This document shows, piece after piece, positions 20,103 to 29,398 of a stretch of 64,000 nt of DNA. Source of the stretch: Zoogloea oleivorans (GTDB taxonomy: Bacteria; Pseudomonadota; Gammaproteobacteria; Burkholderiales; Rhodocyclaceae); the NCBI RefSeq assembly GCF_008107625.1, contig NZ_SDKK01000002.1, positions 1-64,000 on the forward strand, written 5' to 3'. Below the pieces are notes generated by a model, which saw only the letters and a program-made list of their open reading frames with translations, did not search any database and had not been told where the DNA came from. A program made the translations under genes and the position numbers. Position 1 is the stretch's first letter, and the number at the start of each line of letters is the position of its first letter.

Positions 20103-21023
20103 ATGATTGAATCAGGCCCTTCCACCCGCAGCCCGTCCTTCAGACTGGATGCCGCCCGCGTTGCGCTGGCAGACCTCATTGAACGATATTGCACCAGCGA
20201 CGGCCCCAACCCGACACCGATCCCGGGCCTCAGCCTGTTCCGGGCATCCAGCACGAGTACGCCGATCTGCGCCATTTACCGCTCGATACTGGCGATTGCC
20301 GCCCAGGGCACCAAGCGTCTGAGCGTGGCCGACGAGAAGTTCCAGTACGACAGCCGGCATTACCTGATCACCTCGGTGGACCTGCCGGTGATGGGGCAGA
20401 TCACCGAGGCCTCGCCGGAGCGTCCCTACCTGTGCGCGGTGTTCGACATGGATGCGCGCAAGATCGGCGAGCTGGCCGGCACCATGCAGTTGCCGCCGCC
20501 CCTGCCGGGCAGCGGCAGCCTTGGTCTGGGCGTCAGTCCGCTCACCGGCACGGTGATGGACGCCGTGCTGCGCATCGTCCGCCTGCTCGATACGCCGGAA
20601 GACATCCCGATACTGGCGCCCCTGTATGAGCAGGAGCTGCTGTATCGCCTACTGACCGGCGAGCAGGGGCCGCGCCTGCGCAGCATCGCCGCTGCCGACA
20701 GCCAGGGCCACCGCACGGCGCGGGCCATCGAGTGGATCAAGGGCAATTTCGACCAGCCCTTGTCGATCGACGCACTGGCCGAGGCCGCCAACATGAGCAA
20801 GTCGTCGCTGCACCACCATTTCAAGGCCCTCACCGCCATGAGCCCGCTGCAGTACCAGAAGCAGCTGCGCCTGCAGGAGGCCCGCAAGATGATGCTGACC
20901 GAAGCCCTCGACGCCGCCACCGTGGCGCGCCGGGTCGGCTACGAAAGCCCGTCCCAGTTCAGCCGCGAGTATCGGCGTCTGTTTGGTGCACCGCCGTTGC
21001 GGGACATTGCGCGGATGCGCTGA
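20103..21023 (+). CDS. AraC-family transcriptional regulator
   Basis: A 306-residue regulator with an N-terminal AraC_N-type sensing domain (about 25-190) and a C-terminal AraC double helix-turn-helix (about 205-300: DALAEAANMSKSSLHHHFKALTAMSPLQYQKQ, split over the two helices, then VARRVGYESPSQFSREYRRLFG). It is divergent from the molybdenum hydroxylase operon with a 209-base control region between. Members with this N-terminal domain commonly sit beside oxidoreductase genes and respond to an aldehyde or alcohol. The inducer is unknown. A GAGGAATAAACC ribosome site precedes the ATG. Confidence 0.9.
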   Translation: MIESGPSTRSPSFRLDAARVALADLIERYCTSDGPNPTPIPGLSLFRASSTSTPICAIYRSILAIAAQGTKRLSVADEKFQYDSRHYLITSVDLPVMGQITEASPERPYLCAVFDMDARKIGELAGTMQLPPPLPGSGSLGLGVSPLTGTVMDAVLRIVRLLDTPEDIPILAPLYEQELLYRLLTGEQGPRLRSIAAADSQGHRTARAIEWIKGNFDQPLSIDALAEAANMSKSSLHHHFKALTAMSPLQYQKQLRLQEARKMMLTEALDAATVARRVGYESPSQFSREYRRLFGAPPLRDIARMR

Positions 21024-21050
21024 ACCTTGGCGGATGGCTGAGCGTGTGCT

Positions 21051-21137
21051 GTCGGACTGAAGTCCGACGTCGCACCTTTTCCGGCGATTTGTGTCGCTCC
21101 CTCTGGTGGCGTTCTGTGGGTCGGACTTCAGTCCGAC
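21051..21137. repeat. Inverted pair of REP-like repeats between convergent genes
   Basis: Copies at 21051-21068 (GTCGGACTGAAGTCCGAC) and 21115-21137 (with flanking TGTGG) lie in opposite orientation between the AraC regulator and the DUF2252 gene. The second copy overlaps the 3' end of the DUF2252 gene: the TGA stop on the minus strand is the centre of the palindrome, and the last residues K-S-D are encoded by its right arm. The placement between converging genes fits a role in termination. Confidence 0.88.
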
Positions 21138-22348
21138 TTCGCGCCCCCGGCCTCTGCAAAGGCCCCGTCGTCAAAGGCCGTGCAATACACGGCCCAATCC
21201 TTCTCCACCTGCTCGGCACAATCCCGCGCGGCCCCCAGCAGCGCCTTACGCCATTTGGCCTGGCCGAAGTCGATGAGTTCGTCGGCAATCGCCGAGCCGT
21301 CGCGGCCGCCGCTGCGCAACTGTGCACTGGCTACGATGCCACCCATGTTGCCCATCACCTCGGCAATCGCTTCCGGACTGGAGCGGGAGGCGTCAAGGGC
21401 GACCCGGTCCTCGGTCGGCTGCAAGTCACGCAGCATGAAAGAGCGCTCGCCAAACGTTACCGGCTGGAGGAAGGCCATCGATACGGCCTGCATGCGCCGC
21501 TGGACCTCCACCACCCGCACCGCCTCGGATTTCCATCTTGGCTGCGGGGTATCCAGATGCGCCAGCAGCGAGGACGGCAGGGCCTCCTTCAGGTCGAGGA
21601 GGTAGTTGCCGTCCGGCGAGCCCTTGCCACGCACCAGAATCACGAAGCGGTCCACACCCAGGCTGCCGTTGCCGGCAATGCGCCGGGCCACGTCGAGCAC
21701 TTCGTAGAAATCCGGATTCTGGCGGGATTCGGCGAGTTCGCCGATCAGCTTCGTCACCCGTTCGCGCTGATCATCGCTGGCCGGCAGGGCTTTGCCGTTG
21801 TCGAGGCGCAGGTGGCGCCGCTTGCCCTTCAGTTCGGTGCGGCCGTCCAGGAAGTCCGGGCGCAGGCGGCCGTGCAGACCGTCGAGCAGATCCTTCACCA
21901 AACCACCGGCGGTTTCCCGTTCAATCCAGCCGGCCTTGCCCACCGCCAGCGTGGCCCGGTAGGCGTCGAGGAAGGCGTCGCTGAGTTCGGTGACGTCCTT
22001 GCCCTTGACGTGCATGGCCTCTGCGCCGACCAGCACACTGGTCAAAAAACGCAGCAAATCCCAGCTGGCCGGGGCCAGCGCCGATTCGTCGAAATCGTTG
22101 ACGTCGAAATACACCAGCCGGTTGTCGCCCTTGTAACTGCCGAAATTCTGCAGGTGCAGATCGCCGCAGGACCACACGGGCGGCGCCTCCGCAAGCAGGG
22201 GCAAGTTTGGCAGGCGCTGGTAGAACAGGTGGCAGGTGCCGCGCAGGAAAACGAAGGGACTGCTGCGCATCCCCTTGTACTTGAGGGCCAGCCGGTCCGG
22301 ATCGCGGCCGGCATTGAAAGTCTGAATCTCGTGGACGACGTCGATCAT
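21128..22348 (-). CDS. DUF2252 family protein
   Basis: A 406-residue protein of the DUF2252 family, which has a kinase-like fold but no proven activity. Kinase-like signatures include CGDLHLQNFGSY (resembling the HxDxxxxN catalytic loop) and YFDVNDFDE (resembling a DFD metal site). No signal or membrane segment is seen. The gene stands alone between a REP pair and the 5'-nucleotidase gene, which runs in the same direction 56 bases further upstream, so the two could share a transcript. Its final codons and stop lie inside a REP copy. Substrate and role are unknown. Confidence 0.85.
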   Translation of the reverse strand: MIDVVHEIQTFNAGRDPDRLALKYKGMRSSPFVFLRGTCHLFYQRLPNLPLLAEAPPVWSCGDLHLQNFGSYKGDNRLVYFDVNDFDESALAPASWDLLRFLTSVLVGAEAMHVKGKDVTELSDAFLDAYRATLAVGKAGWIERETAGGLVKDLLDGLHGRLRPDFLDGRTELKGKRRHLRLDNGKALPASDDQRERVTKLIGELAESRQNPDFYEVLDVARRIAGNGSLGVDRFVILVRGKGSPDGNYLLDLKEALPSSLLAHLDTPQPRWKSEAVRVVEVQRRMQAVSMAFLQPVTFGERSFMLRDLQPTEDRVALDASRSSPEAIAEVMGNMGGIVASAQLRSGGRDGSAIADELIDFGQAKWRKALLGAARDCAEQVEKDWAVYCTAFDDGAFAEAGGAKSD

Positions 22349-22404
22349 GGCCGGGCTACCGCAGGAAGTAATGCTGCATGGTAGCCCAGCCCCGACGCCC
22401 GGGA

Positions 22405-24252
22405 TCAGGGCGTTTCGGTGTATTGCTGCGTGCTGCGGTTGGCGACAGCCGGCTTGGCCAGCGGCGACTTGCTGCGCACGTACTGCAGGAAGGAGTCGGC
22501 GTAGTCGAGGAAGGTGTCTTCCCGCTGGGCGGCGGGGATGGTCTTCAGGGTGTCGTACTTGTCGCCGCCGTCGGCAGTAAAGTTGTTGGTGATCACCTTG
22601 TAGCTGGCGGCGAGGTCGAAGGGCTTCCAGGTGCCGGTGCTGTCACGCAGCTCCAGATTACTGATCCGGCTGCCCTTGGCCTGGTTCATGTCCACCGCAA
22701 AGCGCAGGCCGCCGGTGTAGGGGTAGGCACCCGAACCCGTTCCGTTAAGCACCGAATCGACACCGTCTTCCAGCGCGGCCTTCATCTGGGCACCGGTCAT
22801 GACCAGCCGGTAGAGGGTGTTCTTGAAGGGCAGCAGGGTGTAGACCTTGCCGACGGTGATGTCGCCCGCACCAATGTCGATGCGCACGCCACCCGCATTC
22901 TGCAGGCTGATGTCGGCACCGCCAAAACGCTGACCCTGTTCAAGGAAGGCCTCGGCGACGAGCTGCTGGATGTCGCCGCCGTGGGCAATCACAGTGGCGT
23001 CCTTGTTGCAGACGTCGCCGAGGGACGAGCGGCTGGTGTCGCGCTTGGCGCCGGGCACGCGGCGCAGGCACAGGTTGTCGGTGGTGGCGCCGGCGACCTG
23101 CAGGCCGAGGGCGTCCTTGGCCGCCTTGTACGGGGCCAGCACGGTGGTGGCAGCGGCCGACGGGGTGGTGATGCGGAACACGCCGGAGGCATTCAGCTGG
23201 CTGCGGTAGGCCGTGGCGTCGGCGTCAGAGGCGCTGACGCTGCCAACCTTGTAGGTATCACCGAGCAGCACCTGGGGCTTGCCGCTGCAACTGGTGACAT
23301 TGCCGCTCGCGTCGAACTTCACGTCGAGCGCGCCGACCACGTAGGAATACTGCCAGGCCTGGGCAACGCAGACCTTCTTGCCATCCTTGTCGGTGGTCTG
23401 GGTCGGATAGGCGCCCGAGGGCGTCAGGCCGAAACCGGTCATGCTGTCCGGGCCGAGCAGGGTGTGGGAATCGCCACCGATGATCACATCCACGCCGGAC
23501 AGCTTGGCGGCGATGGTCTTGTCGGCGGCATAGCCCAGGTGCGACAGCAGCACGATCTTGTTCACACCGCGCTGCTTGAGTTCGTCGATGACGCTCTGGG
23601 CGCTGGTGGTTTCGTCGGAGAACTGGGTCGTGGCATCCGGACGGGAGGCGAACCGGGTCTTGTCCTTCACCGTGAGGCCGACCACGCCGATTTTCTCGCC
23701 GTCCTTCTCGATGATCTTGTAGCTGCCCATGCGGCTGGCCAGGGGCGAGCCAGCGGCCGGCTGGATGTTGGCCGACAGCACCGGCGTCTTGCAGGTGCCG
23801 GCGTGGAGGTAGTCGATGAACTTCACGAGGCCAGCGTTGGCGCTGTCGAACTCGTGGTTGCCGATCGAAAAGGCGTCGAAGCAGACGGTGTTCATCATGT
23901 CGGCATCGGCCTTGCCTTCACTCTGGGTGAAGTACAGATCGCCGGTAATGGCATCGCCGGCATGCAGCTTGAGGACGTTCTTCGAGGCCCCCGCGAGGGC
24001 CTCGAAGGCTGCCGTCACGCGGGCAAAACCGCCCAGCTCGACCGTCACCGTCTGGCTGGCGCCGGCAGCGTTCTTCAGCGTCAGTGTGGTGCTCTCTGCA
24101 TCCAGGTGGGAGTGATGATCGTTGATGTGCAGGATCGTCAAATCCAGCGCTTTGGCGTTGCTGCCATCGCTGCCACCGCAGGCGGACAGGGCAAGGGCGC
24201 AGAGGGACAGGGCAAGAGCCGGCATGGTCCGGTTGGAGCAGGAGGTCGTCAT
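22405..24252 (-). CDS. 5'-nucleotidase / UshA-family lipoprotein
   Basis: A 615-residue secreted bifunctional metallophosphatase/5'-nucleotidase. The N-terminus is a lipoprotein signal with lipobox LSAC followed by GGSDGS, so it is anchored at the outer membrane or periplasmic face. The metallophosphoesterase domain shows ILHINDHHSHLD, SIGNHEFD and LLSHLGY metal ligands. A C-terminal 5_nucleotid_C substrate-binding domain (about 330-590) includes FLEQGQRFGGADISLQNAGG. Such enzymes dephosphorylate extracellular nucleotides so that nucleosides and phosphate can be taken up. No phosphate-control box was recognised. Confidence 0.9.
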   Translation of the reverse strand: MTTSCSNRTMPALALSLCALALSACGGSDGSNAKALDLTILHINDHHSHLDAESTTLTLKNAAGASQTVTVELGGFARVTAAFEALAGASKNVLKLHAGDAITGDLYFTQSEGKADADMMNTVCFDAFSIGNHEFDSANAGLVKFIDYLHAGTCKTPVLSANIQPAAGSPLASRMGSYKIIEKDGEKIGVVGLTVKDKTRFASRPDATTQFSDETTSAQSVIDELKQRGVNKIVLLSHLGYAADKTIAAKLSGVDVIIGGDSHTLLGPDSMTGFGLTPSGAYPTQTTDKDGKKVCVAQAWQYSYVVGALDVKFDASGNVTSCSGKPQVLLGDTYKVGSVSASDADATAYRSQLNASGVFRITTPSAAATTVLAPYKAAKDALGLQVAGATTDNLCLRRVPGAKRDTSRSSLGDVCNKDATVIAHGGDIQQLVAEAFLEQGQRFGGADISLQNAGGVRIDIGAGDITVGKVYTLLPFKNTLYRLVMTGAQMKAALEDGVDSVLNGTGSGAYPYTGGLRFAVDMNQAKGSRISNLELRDSTGTWKPFDLAASYKVITNNFTADGGDKYDTLKTIPAAQREDTFLDYADSFLQYVRSKSPLAKPAVANRSTQQYTETP

Positions 24253-24333
24253 CGCAGTCGGCAGGGGTTTGGGTGCCCGGCAGACTAAACGCGCCCCGTT
24301 AACCTCTTGTGAAGGCCCGGCGACGCAGGTATT

Positions 24334-26400
24334 TCACAGCATCGCGTTCATCGCCTGCAGAAGCACCCGGCACAGCAGCGCAATACCCAGCGCCACACCC
24401 ACCGACAGGCCGACGGAAAACAGCGCATCGCGCCGGCCAATGGTCTTGAGCATCACCGCGAAGGTGGACACGCAGGGCACGTAGAAGGTCAGAAAGACCA
24501 GGAAGGTGGCGATCTGTACCCAGTCGAGCAGCGGCGCGATGTCCTGGGTGCCGAGGGCCTGATACACCATCAACAGCGACAGCTCCTTGCGCAGCACGCC
24601 GAACAGGATCGGCACGCCCAGCACCACCGGCAGGCCCAGCCACCAACTGGTAACCGGCAGCAGCAGGGTGTTGATGATCGCATCGGCGCCGAAGTGGGAC
24701 AGCAGCGCCAGCACCACGCTGCCCAGCACCAGTAGCGGCATGACGGTAGTTAGGATGTCGCTGGTGCGCTCCCAGGTGATGGCCAGCAGGCGCCGCCACT
24801 GCGGCATGGCATAGGGCGGAATGGCCTGGATCATGCCGGGGCTGGCCTGCACGTAGCGGTGGGTAAGCAGCTTGCCCGCCACCGCGATGATCAGCATGGT
24901 GAGCAGGAAGATCCCCAGCACGCCTTCCCAGCCCAGGTACTTGCCGCCGATGGCGAGCACGATGGCCGAGCGCGCCGAGCAGGGCACGAAGGTGATCAGC
25001 AGCGAGGCGACGATGCGCTCGCGCCCGCTGGAGCTGGCCGCCACCGCCGACAGGGCCGGCACGTTGCAGCCGAGGCCCAGTAAAAACGGCACCGCCACGC
25101 CGCCGTGCAGGCCGATACGGTGAAAGCCCCGATCCACCACGAAGGCGACCCGGTGCATGATTCCCGATTCCTCCAGGCTCACCAGCAGCAGCACCAGCGG
25201 CAGCATGTAGGGCACGACAATGCCGATCAGGCCAACCAGGCCGTCGGCCACCGCGCGGCCGATCACGCCGACGGTGGAGTCCGGTTCCCACTGGCCAACC
25301 CACGCGGCGAGCGGCGCAGAGGTCAGCGAATCGAGGGTCGTGCTGACCTCGAAAACCATGAACAACACCAGTGCGAACACCGCCAGCGTGCCGATCAGGC
25401 CCCAGCGCGGATGCAGGAAGAGACGGTCGAGGCCGCGCCTCCAGCCGGCCTTCTCGGCGGCGTGGCCCAGGCGGGTGACCTGTTCGTGGAGGGCCGCGGC
25501 GCGGTAGTGGCGGTCGGCAAAAAGCTCTTCGGCCAGCGGCCGCGGCAGATGGCGGGCAGCTTCGGCGCGGGCCTCCTCGACGGCCGGCATCAGGCTCGGG
25601 AAGAGACGCGCCATTTCGGCGGTAAAGAAAGTGTGATCCTTCGCCAACTGGGTCAGCAGCAAGGAGCGCGGGACGTGAAAGGCCGCTTCCACGGCCGGCG
25701 TATCGAGGATGTCGTTGAGCCCGGCCAGGGCCTTGCGCAGATGTGGCCCGGGAAGCTGGGGAATCGGGCAGGTCTTGCTGCGAAAAGCGTTGAGGGCCGT
25801 TTCGAAAAGGGTCGCCATACCCTTGCCCATGTGGGCCACGGTGGGCACCACGGGCACGCCGAGGGCTGCAGAAAGAGCTTCGACGTTGATGTAGATGCCC
25901 CGCTCACGCGCCTCGTCGAGGCGGTTGAGGGCAATCACCAGCGGCTTGCCGAGCTGGCAGAGTTCCTGGCTGAGGGCCAGGTTGGGCTCCAGCGCGGTGG
26001 CATCGACCACCTGAATGAGCACGTCGGGGGCCTTGAAGCCGCCCTTGCCACCATGCCCGGTTTCGCCGCCGAGCAAGGCCATCAGCAGGAGGCGGTCGGC
26101 ATCCTGCAGGTCATGCAGCGTGCGCAGAGCCGGCAGATCGACCAGCGCAGCCTGCTCAAGGCCGATGTTCACCAGGCAGGCATCGAAGCCCAGGCGGCTG
26201 TCGGCGAGGAAGCCGGATTCGACCGCCGTACTGGAAGCAGCCTGAAAAATGGTGCTCTTGCCGGTTTGCGCGAGGCCGACCAGCGCAATCTGCGGACGCC
26301 GTGCGCCCCGCAGCAGATTGCGCGGTACCGCGACGGTGGCGATGGCGGGGGCAGCAGCGCTCACGGGCAGGCTTTGAGGATGCGAAGCACGCACAGCCAC
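24334..26400 (-). CDS. feoB: FeoB-like ferrous iron transporter with an atypical G domain
   Basis: A 688-residue membrane GTPase transporter. Residues 36-200 are a G domain with P-loop GLAQTGKS (42-49), where FeoB usually has GNPNSGKT. The G3 motif is VDLPA instead of VDLPG, and the base-recognition motif is NRLD. The membrane part begins near 325 and contains two gate domains; the FeoB hallmark GLGCNVPA and the PCSARSAI segment are clear. No FeoA or FeoC gene is adjacent. The start at 26400 is a GTG, with another GTG two codons in. A candidate Fur box over a good promoter lies about 90 bases upstream, which fits iron import. The divergent G domain leaves room for another metal or altered GTP turnover. 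Confidence 0.85.
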   Translation of the reverse strand: MAVRASHPQSLPVSAAAPAIATVAVPRNLLRGARRPQIALVGLAQTGKSTIFQAASSTAVESGFLADSRLGFDACLVNIGLEQAALVDLPALRTLHDLQDADRLLLMALLGGETGHGGKGGFKAPDVLIQVVDATALEPNLALSQELCQLGKPLVIALNRLDEARERGIYINVEALSAALGVPVVPTVAHMGKGMATLFETALNAFRSKTCPIPQLPGPHLRKALAGLNDILDTPAVEAAFHVPRSLLLTQLAKDHTFFTAEMARLFPSLMPAVEEARAEAARHLPRPLAEELFADRHYRAAALHEQVTRLGHAAEKAGWRRGLDRLFLHPRWGLIGTLAVFALVLFMVFEVSTTLDSLTSAPLAAWVGQWEPDSTVGVIGRAVADGLVGLIGIVVPYMLPLVLLLVSLEESGIMHRVAFVVDRGFHRIGLHGGVAVPFLLGLGCNVPALSAVAASSSGRERIVASLLITFVPCSARSAIVLAIGGKYLGWEGVLGIFLLTMLIIAVAGKLLTHRYVQASPGMIQAIPPYAMPQWRRLLAITWERTSDILTTVMPLLVLGSVVLALLSHFGADAIINTLLLPVTSWWLGLPVVLGVPILFGVLRKELSLLMVYQALGTQDIAPLLDWVQIATFLVFLTFYVPCVSTFAVMLKTIGRRDALFSVGLSVGVALGIALLCRVLLQAMNAML

Positions 26401-26480
26401 ACGGCCGGGACTACCGGATCACGCTGCAGCCCACAAGCAAGAGTCATCGAGAACCGCCGATTTCAGATCAGTTGCGGCCG

Positions 26481-26513
26481 ATTATAGGTACAAATAAGAA
26501 TAGTTCGCAAATG
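26481..26513 (-). promoter_or_regulatory. Candidate Fur-controlled promoter for the FeoB-like gene
   Basis: Reading the minus strand, TTGCGA is followed after 18 bases by a perfect TATAAT (26486-26481). The -35 to spacer stretch coincides with AATAAGAATAGTTCGCAAAT (plus strand, 26493-26512), which resembles the Fur boxes of beta- and gammaproteobacteria (GAGAATNATTCGCATT type). It lies about 80 bases upstream of the feoB-like start in an otherwise gene-free gap (26401-26559). The overlap of operator and promoter predicts iron repression. Confidence 0.6.
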
Positions 26514-26559
26514 AAAGGCCGGCGCAGGAGCCCAAAGCACCACGACACGCCGGCCAAAA

Positions 26560-27207
26560 TCAGACCCGCAGACCCGCGCGGGTCATCATGAGCAGGGCCT
26601 GGGCCCGACTGGTAACGCCCAGCGAGCGGAGGATCGCCGACACGTGGACCTTGACCGTCCCCTCCGAGAGGCCGAGGAATTCGGCGATATCGCGGTTCGA
26701 CTTGCCCTGCGCCACCAGTTCGAGCACCCGCCCCTGGGCGGCCGTCAGCTGGAAACGTTCGGCAAAGGCCTGACTGGCCCGGCGACTGCGATTGCCACCA
26801 TCGGGACCGGTCGTGGCTTCGGGGGTGAACACACCACCGGCCAGAATGGTTCTTACCGCTTCGACCAGCGTGTTGCTGGAACTGGCCTTGGACACGAAGC
26901 CCGAGGCACCTGCCTTCATCGCCCGATGCACCGACTCCCGGTCGTCGAGCGCCGACACCACCAGGGCCGGCACATCGGGAAAGCGCTTGGCGATGATCCC
27001 CAGCAGGGAAAAACCGTTGATCTCCGGCAACATCAAATCCACGACCAGCAGGTCACAATTGGGGTTGGCTTCCAGCAATGCGAGGGCGTCGGTGGCGTTC
27101 GTCGCCTGCTCGCAATACACTCCCTCCCCCACTTGAGCGAGGGTCAAGGCCATGGCCTCCCTCACCAGCACGTGATCTTCAATAATAAGAATGCGTGTTT
27201 GCATCAT
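26560..27207 (-). CDS. LuxR/NarL-type response regulator
   Basis: A 215-residue two-component regulator. The receiver (1-125) has acidic residues in LIIEDH, phosphoacceptor Asp in VVDLMLPEINGF and the Lys in FVSKASS. A LuxR-type helix-turn-helix (about 148-210) includes LTAAQGRVLELVAQGKSNRDIA and GLSEGTVKVHV across its helices. The start can be ATG 27207 or 27204. It is divergent from a TonB receptor gene, with a hybrid kinase two genes beyond, so it is the likely partner of that kinase and a probable activator of the divergent promoter. Gap to the receptor gene is about 110 bases. Confidence 0.92.
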   Translation of the reverse strand: MMQTRILIIEDHVLVREAMALTLAQVGEGVYCEQATNATDALALLEANPNCDLLVVDLMLPEINGFSLLGIIAKRFPDVPALVVSALDDRESVHRAMKAGASGFVSKASSSNTLVEAVRTILAGGVFTPEATTGPDGGNRSRRASQAFAERFQLTAAQGRVLELVAQGKSNRDIAEFLGLSEGTVKVHVSAILRSLGVTSRAQALLMMTRAGLRV

Positions 27208-27319
27208 CGCCGGCTATTCATAGGGTAGAAACCTGTTTGGAGTGATGCCGGCAGTTTAGCTCACCCGGCCCTTGAAAAGCCGTCGAAAACCGCGATTTCG
27301 GACCGTCACTGCGCAGACC

Positions 27320-29392
27320 ATGCCGATTTACAAAAAAAACCATTGTCCTAAACCGTCAAATCTGGCCGGCACGCTCCTGCTGACGCTGCTGCCCCTGTGG
27401 ACACAGGCCGCCCCCACGCCCAGCGAAGCCGACTATCTCGACGATTTGCCGGTCGTACTCTCCGCCACGCGCCTGTCCCAGGCCCTGGCCGATGCACCGG
27501 GTGCCGTCACGGTCATCGACCGCTACATGATCCGGGCCTCCGGGGCCCGCGACATCGGCGAGCTGTTCGCGCTGGTGCCCGGTTTCCAGGTCGGCATGCA
27601 CACCGGCAACCAGCCGCTGGTCACCTACCACGGGCTGTCGGACGAAGCCCCGCGGCGCATGCTAGTGCAGGTGGACGGCCGCTCGGTGTACTCGCCCTAC
27701 TTCATCGCCGGCGTCGAATGGAACCAGCTCGGGGTCGACATCGACGACATCGAACGCATCGAGGTCTTCCGTGGCGCCAACTCCGCCGCTTACGGCAGCA
27801 ACGCCTTCCTCGGCGTGGCCAACATCGTCACCCGCTCGCCCTCGGAAACCCGCGGCACGGCCGTCCGCTACCGGGCCGGCGACAGCGGAGTCAATGACGT
27901 GGGGGTGCGCCTGGGCAAACGCCTCGGCGACGTGGATGTGCGCCTCAGCGCGTCACGCAATTTCGATCACGGCTTTGCAGCCATCAACGACTGGCGCAAG
28001 TACGAACTGGCCACCCTGCGCGCCGACTGGAGCGCCAGCCGTAACGACGTGCTCGAATTCCAGGCCGGCTGGACCAACAACGACTACGGTACCGGCAAGG
28101 ACGGCAACGCCACCGATCCGGAGCGTGCCGCGCAAATCTCAACCGCCTTCGGCCTGCTGCGCTGGCGCCATGCGCCGGCGCCGGACGAGGAACTGACACT
28201 CACCTATTACCACCAGGAAGAAAACGGCCGCGACGCCTATGCCCTGGGCGTATCGGTGCCGCCCCGTCAGTCCGGCCTGCCCGTTGCCATCAGCATTCCG
28301 TTCAATTTCGATTACGGCTTCAAGGCAATCCGCGACGACCTGGAAATCCAGCGCATCACCGCCCTCGGCCCGTCCCTGCGGGCCGTCATGGGCGGTGGCC
28401 TGCGCGCCGACCGAATTAACGCCCCGCTGCGTTTCAACACCACCGCCGACCTCACCAACCGGATCACTCACGCCTTCGGCACGCTCGAGTGGCGAGCCTC
28501 GCCAAAATGGCTGTTCAACGTCGGCGCGATGCTCGAAAACAACTCTCTGACCGGTACATCGCTGGCGCCGCGCATTTCAGCCAACTATCATATGACCGAA
28601 TTCCAGACCTGGCGTCTGGCCGTCAACCGTTCATACCGGAGTCCGTCTGCCTTCGAGCAAAAGTCCAGCATGATATTTGCAAATTCCGCCCCGATCGTCA
28701 TATCACCCCGTGTTACGGTACCGACGGGCACGCCCATCTCCCAGACTTTCCGTCCGTCACCGGGGCTGCAGGCCGAACGGATCACCACCTGCGAGCTGGG
28801 CTACCTGGCCGAACTGCGCGCCCTGTCCACCACCTTCGACGCCCGCCTGTTCCTTGAACGGGCCCGCGACCTGATCGAGATGAACCGGGAGAGTTCCACC
28901 GTCGGCCTGCTTGCCCGCGACAACACACGCTACTTTTCCAACGGCGGCGAAGCCGACATCCGCGGCCTCGAGCTAACCGCCACCTGGCGTCCGGACACTA
29001 CCACCTGGCTCTCCGTGCAGCACACCGAACTACGTATCGACGGCCCCACGCTCAGCCCCGCCGAATCCCTGAACCGCCCGAGCAACTGGGTGCAATACAC
29101 CGCCCCGCGCCACAGCACCGCCCTCTTCGGCGCCTGGGAGTTCACCCCCGGCTGGCAGTTGAGCCTGACCAAACGCTGGGTCGGCTCGATGAGCTGGTAC
29201 CAGGACGCAGAGCATCGGGTACCGATGTACCGGCAGCTTGACGTGCGCCTGGCGCATCGTCTGGCGCCCTCCATTGCCCGCGGCGAGGTCGCCATCACCG
29301 CCCGCAACATCGACGGAGCGGAACAGACCTACGCCCCCGGCGCATCCAGCTGGGGCAGCCGCATCTTCGGCTCCCTCAACCTCGAGTTCTGA
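27320..29392 (+). CDS. TonB-dependent outer membrane receptor
   Basis: An outer membrane receptor of about 690 residues. ATG 27320 (MPIYKKNHC) is preferred; the longer frame starts with TTG at 27272. A signal peptide ends near LPLWTQAA. The plug domain (about 45-165) has VVLSATRLSQ, FALVPGFQVG, VLVQVDGRSVY-type and IERIEVFRGANSAAYGSNAFLGVANIV segments typical of the family. The beta-barrel ends with a C-terminal aromatic residue (SLNLEF). It is followed after six bases by a periplasmic binding protein gene and then a hybrid kinase. The ligand is unknown; the signalling neighbours suggest that the imported or bound compound is also sensed. Confidence 0.92.
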   Translation: MPIYKKNHCPKPSNLAGTLLLTLLPLWTQAAPTPSEADYLDDLPVVLSATRLSQALADAPGAVTVIDRYMIRASGARDIGELFALVPGFQVGMHTGNQPLVTYHGLSDEAPRRMLVQVDGRSVYSPYFIAGVEWNQLGVDIDDIERIEVFRGANSAAYGSNAFLGVANIVTRSPSETRGTAVRYRAGDSGVNDVGVRLGKRLGDVDVRLSASRNFDHGFAAINDWRKYELATLRADWSASRNDVLEFQAGWTNNDYGTGKDGNATDPERAAQISTAFGLLRWRHAPAPDEELTLTYYHQEENGRDAYALGVSVPPRQSGLPVAISIPFNFDYGFKAIRDDLEIQRITALGPSLRAVMGGGLRADRINAPLRFNTTADLTNRITHAFGTLEWRASPKWLFNVGAMLENNSLTGTSLAPRISANYHMTEFQTWRLAVNRSYRSPSAFEQKSSMIFANSAPIVISPRVTVPTGTPISQTFRPSPGLQAERITTCELGYLAELRALSTTFDARLFLERARDLIEMNRESSTVGLLARDNTRYFSNGGEADIRGLELTATWRPDTTTWLSVQHTELRIDGPTLSPAESLNRPSNWVQYTAPRHSTALFGAWEFTPGWQLSLTKRWVGSMSWYQDAEHRVPMYRQLDVRLAHRLAPSIARGEVAITARNIDGAEQTYAPGASSWGSRIFGSLNLEF

Positions 29393-29398
29393 TTCCCG

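Noticed and set aside
27272-27319. TTG start extending the TonB receptor by 16 residues
   Set aside because: The extra residues are Arg-rich and precede the signal peptide; ATG 27320 gives a normal signal sequence.
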